DNA of 64,000 bases, from the NCBI GenBank assembly GCA_007922195.1, contig ML682005.1, positions 35,094,517-35,158,516 on the forward strand, in the 5' to 3' direction. Positions within the stretch are counted from its first letter, which is position 1. Each line of letters starts with the position of its first letter. The translations under genes were made by a program, and so were the position numbers. Below, piece after piece: positions 19,466 to 31,168 of the stretch. The stretch comes from Podocnemis expansa (Eukaryota > Chordata > Testudines > Podocnemididae). Under the pieces are notes generated by a model. That model was not told the origin of the DNA. It ran no database searches and worked only from the letters and a program-made list of their open reading frames with translations.

Positions 19466-22350
19466 AAGGATACATATCAAAAACTATTTGAAATTCTCTT
19501 TTAATGACCCTTTAATGCAAAATTATATTTAATATTTTCATATTTCTCATCCAGACACATAGTAGGCCCAGTCTAAACTTGATTGCCCACTTCAGCATTT
19601 GACTCTCATGTCAGTACATAGCGTAGGATACTTAACCAATAGTTTATGGTCCTGGGACAAATCCTCAGCTAACATAAATCAATCTGACCCATAGTTACCA
19701 GTATAAGCAGCCAAATGTGGATGTTCTTCCTCATTACGTTAGCACCCAATTTAAAAACTAGGCTCCCATCTTGCCTTTTGTCTAGCAAGCAATACAATAG
19801 TACCTAATGAAATAAGTAATTTTTCTGAAGGTTGGTAAATATAGATTTGATTAATGAAGTAGAATATCAATGCTCTGGAATTAAAACATTTGTGAACTAC
19901 CATTATGTAAATAAGTATATACAAGTTAAGTTGTAATCCAGGGAGCAACTCCTGCTTACTCTACTTACATAAAAAAAATTCCATTTGTTTCACTGCAATG
20001 ACTTACATTGACCTAAGTGAGTAGCCTTTGGCCCTCCCTGAAGATCTTAGCTCTGCCTGTAGTATTACTTTTATTTATGTCATCCCTCAAAATATATATG
20101 ACCCATTTGCAAAAGCCAAAAGCAACATCCTGATTTTACCCTCACTGGGGGCTGGAGCTGCTAAAGAAGATAACATTTCATTTTCTGTTCAGAACATTTG
20201 GTTCCTGAGTTGAGCTTCATAGTTCATTTTAATCTATGACTACTTGATCACAGACTACTTATTGATGTAAAGATATCTGTCTGTCTTTACTGTCTCATAA
20301 TGTCATAATCCTAGAGTATGACTTTTGTGAGGTGATGGCCAGCCTTTGTGAGCACTAGTGCAACAGGACCTGGATTGGAACCTCTAGATGCTAGCACAAC
20401 ATAGAAAACCATCAAAACCCTTAAATGCAAGTATCAATTGATGGAAATTGTCTGTTTGTTTGTTTAGTATTTGTTCTGAGTTTTAAATAGGAGCCAAAAC
20501 ACAAATCAGTTCCCAAAGACATTCTATTTATATGGCTACGCATTCCCGCCTTTCCTGGAACCAGGTATGCAGGTCTTGTGTTTCAAAAACCTCTGCAAAG
20601 ATTAAAGGACAACACCATCTCCCCCCGCCCCAAACTAATCAGAAGTGACAACTTCTGCCAGATCTTTTTTTTTTTTTTAATGAAGGCCATTTTAATAAAG
20701 TATAATTTTAGAGTCTTTTAGCACAGATGACAAAAAGGTTTAAATTAGGACAAAAGATAGTAGCAGAAAAATGAGCACTAGATCTAGGTATGAGACAAAG
20801 TAGAACATGGAAGAAAATGAAGGTACAACCAAAGTCTGAAATTAAATTGAATCATTTTTCAAAGCAGGCTCACTTCCTGTGTTCACATTTTGACTCATTA
20901 TCATGCAATTAATCATTATCATGAAATATTAATATAACACATGGCTTTTTTACTTGTTAGGCAATGCAGTATTATAAACTTTTAATTATGGAAAAAGGAA
21001 ATTAGTGTTAATGACTTCTTAATGTAAAATCCTTTAGTCAGAGAAGGAACTTGTCATAAATGTTAATCAGTAATTTTTCAAAGCCCATGAGTCATCAAAT
21101 CAGGAGTAAAATCGCACATAAATCTATCAGAGCCATAGCCCATGTTTGTAGAAGGTTGTGAAAGACAAAGAGCAAAGTTCAAGTGTTTCAAGGCTCAATC
21201 TAGTGCCAATGACAGCAATGACAAAAATGTCATCAATTTTTTGGGAGTAAGGTTGGACCTATAGTTGGGAGCAGTCTAGGTGAAATGAACTGATTACCAA
21301 GGACCCAATTCTCAAACACATGCACAAAAAGTAATCCCATGTCTGAGTTCTTAAATCTGCACCAGGGCACATAAAATAGGCATTTTCATGCCTACGTGCC
21401 AATTGGAACATCCAAAATGCAGAATTTATTAACAATCAGTATTATTCTGTACTTAACAGAATCAGAGCACTGCACAAACATTAATTATTCCTGCACAGCA
21501 TTTCTGTAATACATAGGAGGTAAGTAAATAGTGCTGGGATCAAACTGCAAACTTCAGATCCAAATTTAGATCAAAACTTTTCCATAGAAGAGGAGTTGTT
21601 CAGATCTGCTCTTCTAGGTCAGAAGCTTCTCTTTGCAAGTGTTTTGACATTTTACAGACAGAGAAGGTGGCAGAGAGAGCATGTGAATTTTATCAAGGAA
21701 ATCAGTAGGAGCCAGGAATCCTGGATTCTAGTCCTATATGCTCAGTGGACCAGAAAAAAGCATGCTCACACCCATACCACAACAATTTATTGTGTATAGG
21801 TAACCCCTTTGAAAATTAAATTTATTCTGTCTACATGGTTTCTTTGTTAATGCAATGTTACAAACTGCAAAATATAGCTAGAAAAATACCTTCCATTATT
21901 TCTTTAGTTTCCAATAACTACAAAAAGTACAAGGAATTATTGAAGTGTCTGTATTCCTTTGGGCTGTTTTATGTGAGATTTTTGCCATTGGTGCGCTACT
22001 GAATCTTAAAGAAGACTACCATTTGACTATCTTTTAAACAGGGAAATCATGCTCTTAAACACAGGTATTGCAACAAATATTTGGACTTATTTTCTGAGTT
22101 CACATACTTCTAATTGTGTTATCAGAAGTACTGCTGTGAATCCATAGTAGATTTTCTTGGTAGCCAACCTAGGCAAAAGTGACAAATAAAAAAATCTGAC
22201 ATTTATAGTTAAATAGCCAAAGTGGTCTCAATCCTGCTTCTTAACTGATATGCACAATTTTAGTATCCAAAATTTTGCACAACCTAAAACTAAGATCAGC
22301 CTTTGTGAATCAGATAGGTAGGCATTTGATTTGCACATACATATCATACA
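19466..22350. other. Non-coding stretch, no gene seen
   Basis: AT-rich. Near 21705-21750 (GCCAGGAATCCTGGATTC) there is weak resemblance to a tRNA-derived or MIR-like SINE, too short to call. No exon-like features. Confidence 0.5.
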
Positions 22351-22352
22351 AA

Positions 22353-22392
22353 TCATTTGTTAGTCTTTAAAAGTGCCTCCTTGCTTGTTTCA
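22353..22392 (+). repeat. Short Penelope-like 3' tail
   Basis: TTTGTTAGTCTTTAAAAGTG followed by a CTCCTTGCTTG-like end matches the terminal part of the PLE copies. Severely 5'-truncated. Confidence 0.6.
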
Positions 22393-24000
22393 CATACAAA
22401 CAGTAGTCATGCAGCCCTGATTACTGGCACACAAACTTGTGTATGTAGTTTGGGAAATAGATTGGCAGGATGCTTTTGAACTTTAACATTATGAAAAAGA
22501 ATTCTTTTTCATCTACCTTATTTTATCATCATCTTCTCTATATTAAATAAACCCTTAAAGCCAGGGCTGTATGAGAAAAGCTATTTATTATTGATCCCAT
22601 TACTTAACCTTTCTGTGTGCCCACCTGCTTGCATGTACTACCCTAAATGTGGTATTTTTATCTATGAATCACAACAGAATTTTCATCTTAACATTCAAGT
22701 ATAGAAAAATAGTGGCTACAGCACGACTTGATTATATAAATGTTATTTTATTTCCAGGCATGACGACAGAGCTGGTGAAAAGGCTGTTAAAAATAGTCCT
22801 AAATGAGCCATACTCTTCAGTGCAAAGCAAGACAACAAAAATCAGAGAGATGCAATAGAAAGAAATTGAAGCAATGAAAGTGGAGAGACATTTTTAAAAA
22901 TCCCAGAAATAGGGCTTGAAAAACCAAGAGTATTTTGAAGCTGGAATCTTTCAAGGATGAGTAATGGGGAAAAAAACAAAAAGTCTGGCAAAGTTATGCT
23001 GCAAAGCATTAAAATCTCAACACATCTTATTAACTGAAGAATTATTCAAAATTTTACTACAAAAATCCATATTAAAGAAAGAGAGGAGAAATAACAGGAA
23101 GTAGAATAGCAAGGTCATATGTACAATTAAATCTATACACAAGCATATCCTTATTAAGAAACCCCCTTTTTTGCAGAAACCAGCCCAAAATTCCAACTGC
23201 AGTTCTGTTTCACCTACATTTTTAACCTAATAATTTTTATTGGTTTCTTGAGACAAGTTTCACTTTAGTTGCATTACCTGAAAAGTCACCTACTTCAAAA
23301 CCCTGGAGGGTTAAACAACAAAATAAAACAATAAGAATGAATAATATTTCCTGTACAATTTCTAGAACATGAAAAAAGTGAGTCAAAAGAAGAACCTGTG
23401 ATATTTATGTTGTGAATGTGTGTGTCAATATTTTCCTTTCAAAATATTATCCTTTTGTAATGTAAAAACTAAGATGGTGAGACATCTTATAATGTTATTG
23501 ATGTTCAGATTTTTGCCTTGCTGGAAGATTTTAATGCATCCTTATGCTTAACTTTGGATTTTGTCTTGTATTAATGAAGGGCATTGTGGTAGAAAGCATA
23601 AATTTCCTTATGCACCCAAGAATCCAAAAATCCTGTGTCACCCAAGAGCAGTTTCATTACAAATTGCTGCCAACAAAAATATTTTGACAGAAATATATCC
23701 CTCTGCTATGTGTGGTAGCTACTGTTCATTTTCATTTTAAAGAAATGTAAATTCTTTCAGTTGTGATAGGATGAGGAAAAGTGCTGATTGAAGAGACTCC
23801 ATGTCATGCCAGAATGGAAAAAAAAAAAAAATCTGAAAGACAAGAGCCCCTGTTGAGAGACTTTGAGACTAAATGTGATGGATTACTGATGTGCTGTTTT
23901 TAAGGGTGCATCTACACTTACTGTAAACATCTCAGAATTATTAGCCATTCAGGGAGGATAAAAGGATGGGTGGGCATTCTTTTGTTAAAGGAAAAATTTA
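22393..24000. other. Non-coding stretch, no gene seen
   Basis: AT-rich DNA. A TGCATCTACACTTACTG start near 23909 resembles a MITE end, but no partner end was found. Confidence 0.5.
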
Positions 24001-25193
24001 TGGCAAGCCCTATCCACCTAAGGCGTCTATCAACCTTTGGCTCTCGCCACAGGTACAGTCAAGGAATCAGACAGGTTGAGATTTCAAAACACAGATTTAT
24101 TTAAACACCCCTCAACCTCCCAAAGGATCCCCACCACGAACACATATATTAAAACAGTTCCCACAAACAGTTCCCACACAAGACTGAATAACAAAGGAGT
24201 TACAATAGTACCCTCAGCGGGATTGGACCCGCGTCCCAACCCCCACCAGCCTTAGAAGGAGTTTCCTCACAATTGAGGTAGGCTATATGACCAGAGTCCC
24301 AGATCTCTCTCACGATTTCTCTTCACCCGGCTGGGCGTTGGTCCCGACTCCCACGCTGTCCTCTGGGTCCGTGTCCCTAGGTGGACAGTCTGGTCCCGCC
24401 GTTGTCTCTGGTCCGGATCACTAAACGTGGCCCATCTGCTTCAGGCCTCTGGCAGCCCAAAGGTCCTTTAATCAAAAGTCCATTCACCCCAGATCAAAGT
24501 CCAGATAGAGCCACATGGGGACTCTGTCCCTTTGGGGACTTGCCTCCCTCCGATCCGACGTCCGCTCTGTCTCCCTCTGGTCCGGCAAAGTCCTCTTCTC
24601 CCCTGGCGATCCCACGACGTCCTCTTCGAAGCCTTCTCAAATGAAGCACCCAGCTTCCTCTGCATCTCTGATCACAAGGACCAAGTACTCAGTGGAACCA
24701 GCAGAGTCCCTGGGCCTTCAATCCAATAGCCTCCTCGGGAAATCCTTCTTCTTTGATCTGGGCCCTCACAGCTCCTGCCACGTGGCCAAGGGAGCGTGCC
24801 CAAAGATCCTGGAATGAACCAACGAACTAAACAAGCAGCTAGAACGAATCCCGAGCGACCGTTGAGCACTGTCTTAAATACCTGGTCGGCCAACCAATCA
24901 CGAAGCCTCAGCCTTCGCGCCCAAACCAGGCGCCATAGGGTTCAATGGAGAGGGTTCCAGAAAGTGTGCACACGGCCCTCTGTTCACTGCGCACGGCCCT
25001 CTATTCAGTCTGCCCACGGCCCCTGTCACTAGGCAGACTGCTCACTGCTCACCGACCCTGTAGCTGGGCAGAGCACAGACACCTGGCTGCCTGCCAAGGC
25101 TCCTGTCCATCTGACCAGGGAGCCTGCATCACCAGTTGCCAAGCAGACTTGCTCTCCAGCACCGTCTAGTGCTCAGATTGCCAACCTGTTACA
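24001..25193 (-). repeat. Solo-LTR-like block (minus strand)
   Basis: A GC-rich island about 1.2 kb long with TG/CA-like limits, bounded on the minus strand by TGTAACAGG and ending near 24001. On the minus strand it has an inverted CCAAT box (24893-24897), a TATA-like TATTTAAG (24873-24880) followed by a GC-rich presumed start region, and a polyadenylation signal AATAAA (24096-24101), the order expected for U3-R-U5. There is no second copy, primer-binding site or retroviral protein nearby, and no clear target duplication. The class (ERV or Gypsy) cannot be told. Confidence 0.45.
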
Positions 25194-26212
25194 ATAACAG
25201 TTTCATAAACTTAGGAACATTACATTGTTCCCACTTCTGGGGAGGAGAACATATTCTTAACAGAGCTAGTTATAACAAGGGTAAAATTTTACCAACACTT
25301 TTTGGTTCTCTATTCCTCTTCTATGGGAGCTCCATCAGCTAGCTTAGAGTACAGTATGTTTACCCTTGAATTGCCACTTTAGTTCTGTAAGCATAACTGA
25401 GCATATTTTTGATGCAGCTAAAATTCAGCCTGGTTCTTCAGGTTTAACAATGGGTAAATGGGCTGGATTTATCTTCTTATGTCATCAGACCTTCCAACTC
25501 AGGTATCTGTAGATGCGTCACCATTATTAGAATCCTCTCTCTAGAACAGGCGGTTAGTTGTCCTCCATAGGACTGGCAAGCCACTTCTCTTTTCTACTCC
25601 ACTACCTTCCAAACTGCTGTTTCTCCAAGTGATGACCAATGCAGTTTCGATTATCCTAACAGGCTGTGATTTGTGTAAGGTCTATGTGAAGCTGAAATGA
25701 GCAAAAACAGATTTGTTTTTCAAAGCCTGCACAGGCAGCCAAATCCAACCCTTATCTCCACAGCTCTGGTTCTTCAGGGAAGTTGATGATACCATGGGAT
25801 CATACATATTGGAAAGGCAAGAAGCCAGACAATGGCTTGGGAGTTTGCAAAGAGATGCTATTGTGAGGTTACAGTGCTAGTAGAAAAGCTCAGTTGAGCA
25901 TTGCTGCACAACTGGGAGAAGTTCCTGATGGTTCAGGAGTAGGGATTGGGGAGTCACAGTGGCGCGGAAGACCAGTTTTGGGGAGCAGCCAGTCACAGCA
26001 ACTTCCCATAAATCACAATATTGATGTCCTCACAAATCTGCACAACCACTCCACCAAAGTTGATTTCCCAACCTCAAATTGGTCAGCAGCTGACACGTAG
26101 TTGTCAGGTGCTGCCAGCTTCCAAATCACGATAGCCACATACTTCTGCTTTAGTGTTGATTATCCATACACGTGTTGTATTATCTATGTCCCCAATTAGA
26201 TATATGTAACAC
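25194..26212. other. Non-coding stretch, no gene seen
   Basis: Only short frames and no recognisable repeat. Confidence 0.5.
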
Positions 26213-26220
26213 ACTGTTCA

Positions 26221-26429
26221 GTTCCAAAGGTGCATGAATGTTAGTCTAGTACAGTAAAACAAACCAGGAGTCCTGTGGAACTTAAAAGACTAACAGCTTT
26301 ATTTATTGCATGAGCTTTCACGGGAGAAAATCCCAAAGAGTCAGACAAAATAGAATTTTCCCCCATGAAAGCTCATGCAATAAATACATTTGTTAGTCTT
26401 TAAGTTCCACAGGACTCCTTGTTTGTTAG
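26221..26429. mobile_element. Palindromic Penelope-like insertion with 8-bp TSD
   Basis: Same architecture as 6552-6748. The left arm begins GTTCCAAAGGTGC and is the minus-strand PLE 3' end. The right arm is the plus-strand 3' end, cut off just after ACTCCTTG. The arms meet near 26320-26350, where the hammerhead-like stem is degenerate. ACTGTTCA at 26213-26220 recurs exactly at 26430-26437. Confidence 0.75.
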
Positions 26430-26439
26430 ACTGTTCAAT

Positions 26440-29150
26440 GTATATTACACATTCCTCTTGGTCCCCATTCCACATGGGATTCAAATAGGCTATAGTTCAC
26501 GACTACAGGACTCAGTCCTTCATCTGCACATTGTTTTGCAATGCAAGAGATGTGTACAGACAAAAAAAATTAAAACCATGTAAGATTACTGCTAAGATGT
26601 TCTTTGTGTAACGAAATAAAGAGCTCATGTGAGCTTCTTTAGTAATGTACCTAATATATGAAGAAACTAAACTCCTCAATGAGTTCTATACAAAAACAAG
26701 AGTTTTGGGGATTTTGATTTAGAATGCAGAAATCTGTTTGTTTATAAAAAAAAATGGGATTAACTGTATCAGATGAGCTGTTGCCTAAAGCAAAAAAAAA
26801 AAAAAAAAAAAAGTGACTGTCTATTATCACCTCTATCTCCATACAATCCTCCTGACCAATCCTGTAGAACTAATGTGTATGCTGGCTTCTCAAACACAAC
26901 ATAAAACAGAGAAAGTTACGTTTTCTTGAGATAAAATATACTCAACACTTAACAGAGTGAATACGAAATGCAGAGTTTTGCAAGCCTCTGTGATAGCACA
27001 GGGGAAAAGAAACCCTAGACACTATTTTTCTGTATTAGATTTAATTAACAGAATACAAGTCCTTAACCTTTGGGGTAAATATTATCCTTCCACGAAGCTC
27101 ATCGTGAAACCTATTTATGCTATATTGTAAATGAACAAGGCATGCAAAATGACTCAATATCATACATAATATACAAATATTCCATTAACTTTGATAAAGA
27201 ATGGGTATATGAAAACATAAAATGATGTATGTAAAAGATATGAAAGAGCAAAGTGAGGCACAGGCTTAGAACACTATAAATCTGGTTAGGTGAAGCTTTA
27301 AAAGATCATTGCCACATACTAGCAAACTTAAGATTTTGGGGAAAAACATACATCATGTTGACTGTTTTCACTTCTGATGGCAAGAGGTTTTCAATTTAAA
27401 CAGAAGCTTTCAAGCAGCATCCTTGAAGTGCCTTCACAGCAATAATTCAGAATGCAAGTCTTATAGGTGGAGCTGATACTCACATTACTAAAATTGTCCA
27501 TTTTTTCCCCTCTATTTTCAGTTATAAATTTGCCTAGCATTTACCATTTGGGCTCAAATTTGCTATATCAGATGTGTCCCTCAAACTGAATCTTTTTTGA
27601 AAAATTTCACTCAGAATTTATCAGCTATTTCTGATAATGAGACTAGGGAAAAACTTTTTTTTTTTTTTTTAACATGAGTGAAACAAAGTGTTCAGAAATA
27701 TTTTAACAGCTTGAGCCTATCCATCCTTTAAACAGGGACTTGAAATCTGGTGGTGGGGAGGCATATCTTTGTGCCAGGAGCATTTTGCTGTTCCCTTGAA
27801 AATCCAGCCAAATTTGGTCAGATTATAAGATTTCAGGGAAAATAATCTAAGTTTAGTATAGGCTCAGTAGAGAGTTCTTAGATTTTTCAAGCTAGATTCC
27901 CTAAAGATTCTGTCTGCACTGAGTGCTGGAATTACTATTTATTCACACACTATTTATTCCCACAACACTAATTTAACCAAAAATTCCTTTATCATAGCTA
28001 AAGGCCAAGTGGTATTTATACCATTGCTCGAAACATGCCTAAAAAGCCTAAAAATAGGTAATTAACAACACACAAACAGTAACAAAACATTTATAAGCAT
28101 TTGATCAAAAGTCAACTGTGCTACCCACAGGAGTGTTTAGGCCCATGTTGGTTAAGCAGATATTAGCAATGAACCATTTATGAGTTTACTTTTTATATTC
28201 AAACAGACAAACAATGTCACTGCGACTTTAGTTAAGAATAGTTTGAAACAGTTTACCCTTATTTCTAGTCTTAACCCAGATAGATTTTACAACTCCTTTC
28301 CTCCCCCAACTTGCAAGGCTTTTCTTCTCTCCCTCTTCCCCTCCATGTTGACCAACACTTTTTTGTTCCAGGTGGCACTTTTAAGACAGTACAAATGGGT
28401 GGATTTGGAAGATTCATGTTGGCTCTTTCTAAGACAAATTCTTTTCACCTTATTCAAAACCACCTGCAGTCATCCTGATCAGTCAGGCGTCTTCTTTTTA
28501 GAAGCTTCCCCTTACTTCATGAATAATTCTTTAAAACAAACATCTTTCTTCTTCCATTGCTCCTGGCCTAACAATGTTTTGATTTCAAGGCCTAACCTGC
28601 CTTCTACTTGCTAGTTAGAGCCTCTTTTTTGTTTTGTTTTTTTAACAACACATTTCTGTAACTCAGTTTAAGCTAACTTTAATTCTCTAATTTTATATTT
28701 ATTCTATAGTGGACATGCGCTAGCCCAGGGCTGAGCAGAACTTTCCCTGTGACTGCAGCTCGGGGATGAGCTGAGTCTCTGTCCAGGCACCTGAATTAAG
28801 AGAAGGGAACCTGTCCCTTCTGTATTCACAAGGACCCTCTGATAGGCACAGGTTGCATGAAGGAAGAAGATGCCTGATTCAAATGCAGAGAGCATGAGAA
28901 CTGAACATGCAGAGAAAGGGGTAGATTAGGAATGCTGATGAAGACAGAGGAAGAGACTGGTACTGAAGGCTGATAGAAATTAGAATTTGAGTGAGGGAAA
29001 GCCTAACACTGACAGGACAAAGAGACTGGAAGCCCAGGAGAGAAATGGGGAGCAAGAAAATGAGATTAGTAGGTGCAGGACTGACTGAGATCAAATGAGG
29101 AGCCAGGAATGAAGGAAGATGGACTGAGTACAGCAGTGGTCCTGTGGAAG
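26440..29150. other. Non-coding stretch, no gene seen
   Basis: AT-rich with A-runs (about 26791-26812) and T-runs (about 27655-27670). The longest frame (28180-28614, 144 codons) is low-complexity Phe/Ser/Leu-rich and shows no domain. Confidence 0.5.
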
Positions 29151-29154
29151 AAAT

Positions 29155-29316
29155 ATAGTACGTCAACACATAATTAGGGGGTTGAGGCACATGACTTATG
29201 AAGAGACTGAAGAAACAAGGCTTATTTAGTCTGCAGAAGAGAAAACCCCATGTTTTTAGCAAGAGGATGGACTAGATGATCTCATGAGGTCCCTTCCAAC
29301 TCTATGAGTCTATGAC
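29155..29316 (+). repeat. CR1 LINE 3' fragment
   Basis: Ends with the CR1 signature: GGATGGACTAGATGATCTC, then a GTCCCTTCCAACTCTATGAG-like segment running to CTATGA. 5'-truncated. Confidence 0.75.
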
Positions 29317-29401
29317 TTAAAGATTGCATCACAGTGCATGCATCCAATGATGCAACCTTAATTCTGGCTTTTCCTAATTCGTGAGTGCTTGATTTTGCAA
29401 C

Positions 29402-29482
29402 TGTGGGATTTTCTACCACGAAAGCTCATGCAAAAAAAAAATCTGTTAGTCTTTAAGTGCCACACAACTCCTTGTTTTTCTG
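29402..29482 (+). repeat. Penelope-like 3' tail
   Basis: Carries GATTTTCTACCACGAAAGC (the right side of the hammerhead-like stem plus GAAA), then TCTGTTAGTCTTTAAGTGCC and an ACTCCTTG end. The CTGANGA half is missing. Confidence 0.65.
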
Positions 29483-29519
29483 TTTTTTTTTGTTTTGTTT
29501 TTGTTTTTTTACTGTAATG

Positions 29520-30965
29520 ATATTCTTTCATCATAGGCTTTGTGTTTGTAATATCAATTGATTCTATGAACACACACGTGTACACACACACACACATTCA
29601 GTAGGATGATTCTAGCATGAAAGATGATGTAAAAATATAAGTGAGATATTTATACAGGATCAGGAGAGAAACTAATCGTAGTCAGACAATTGACAAAGCT
29701 AGACAGAGTGAAGACCAATGGTAGAGAGTTACTAACATGTTAGGCCATTGATGATAGTGTGGCTTCAGACACTGGAGCACTTTTGCAGTTTAAAAATCAC
29801 TGTGTTTCATGTCACTTGAGAGGTCACCAACAATAGACAAAGTCATGCCACACAGACTTTTGAATGCATCATGCAGCAGTATATAAGGCATATCAAATCC
29901 AAAAAGTTAGCATGTGACTTGTATTAATTTCTCATTGGAATGCATCCCAAAAATGTTTTCATATTGCATAAGGAGATTCAGGGATGTGTTGTTCTCACAT
30001 AAACTTATTGAAAGAGACAGTGTAAGTGAAATGAAGAACATTCTACTTGTCACAGATTAAAACCCTGTGCTTATCTATTACTATGAATATGATCTATTTT
30101 TGATTTCTGGATGCCAGAGAGTGACCAACCCACAAAATGTCCATGGGACCCAGAACTTACATTAGGATGCCTAATTGAGCTAAACATTATGTGAGGGTTA
30201 ATGAAGCTACTCAGTTCCTTGTAGACTACACATATGGAACAGTTGAAAAGCATAAGTTTTTTCTTTCAGAAAGTCAGTTGTAGCTTACACTCAACAAATT
30301 ACCTCCAGATTTCCTTCCTCCTTGGAACCAGAAGGTCTGGAGAAAAAGATGCTATCACTCTCCAAAAGACTGATTATTCCAAACTTCTTAAACTGGTGTG
30401 AATATAAAAGGAGGATTTGTCTAGAAATATTTATAATACCTAAAAGATGCCAGGCCCTACTATGTACTCTGTTACTATGTGCTCTGTTACCAAGCAAAAC
30501 TTGTTTCATTGTAGATAAGAAATGAAAAGGTATTTTAAAAACAAAATCTTGATGAGAATGAGAAATGGTCTGTGGACTGCCTTTTTACCTTGAGTTTTGT
30601 AGTGTGGGCTGGGACTAAAAGAACACAAATAACACCAACATTTTTGTGTAGCCATGTTTCAAGTGGTTAGGAAGTGGAAAGAGAACTGCCTACCACAATG
30701 TTTGCATGGAAGGAGCGGTCATCAAAAATGGCTTCTCAAAAAAAAATTCACAGATTTGCTATTGTGGGGGAAATTTGTTTTTTGTTTTTTTTTCACGTGG
30801 ATCAAATCGCAGTCTCACTCCACCCCAATAAAAAAAGAGAAGGAAATAAAGTGAGAGGAAATGTTTTTCACCCCAAATATTACCTTCTTTCCTAAATATA
30901 AAAATAAAAACATTTTCATATTGAACATTTTCTTTAAAACATCATGATAATTTTCAAATGAAAAT
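29520..30965. other. Non-coding stretch, no gene seen
   Basis: AT-rich with short CA runs near 29570-29595. No recognisable feature. Confidence 0.5.
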
Positions 30966-31168
30966 ATTAGATTGGGGTCTCAACTCGTGGCCCGTGGGCC
31001 ACGTGTGGCAACTAAAGTTATTTCCTGCGGCCCACAATGACACTTAGAATTTCTCAAATAACTGATAATGCAAAATTTAAAGTGTGTTTACTTACTTTCT
31101 CTTTGTCTTCCTGATGATACCTCCATCCTGAATGGAAGTAATTTTTAGTTACTTACTCTTGGCATATA

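Noticed and set aside
24212..24236. T-arm-like hairpin GCGGG/CCCGC with a TCCAAT loop (minus strand), suggesting a tRNA gene
   Set aside because: No acceptor, D or anticodon arm could be placed upstream and the loop is one base short. It lies inside the LTR-like block.
28180..28614. 144-codon plus-strand frame
   Set aside because: Low-complexity Phe/Ser/Leu content, no recognisable domain, no splice or promoter context.
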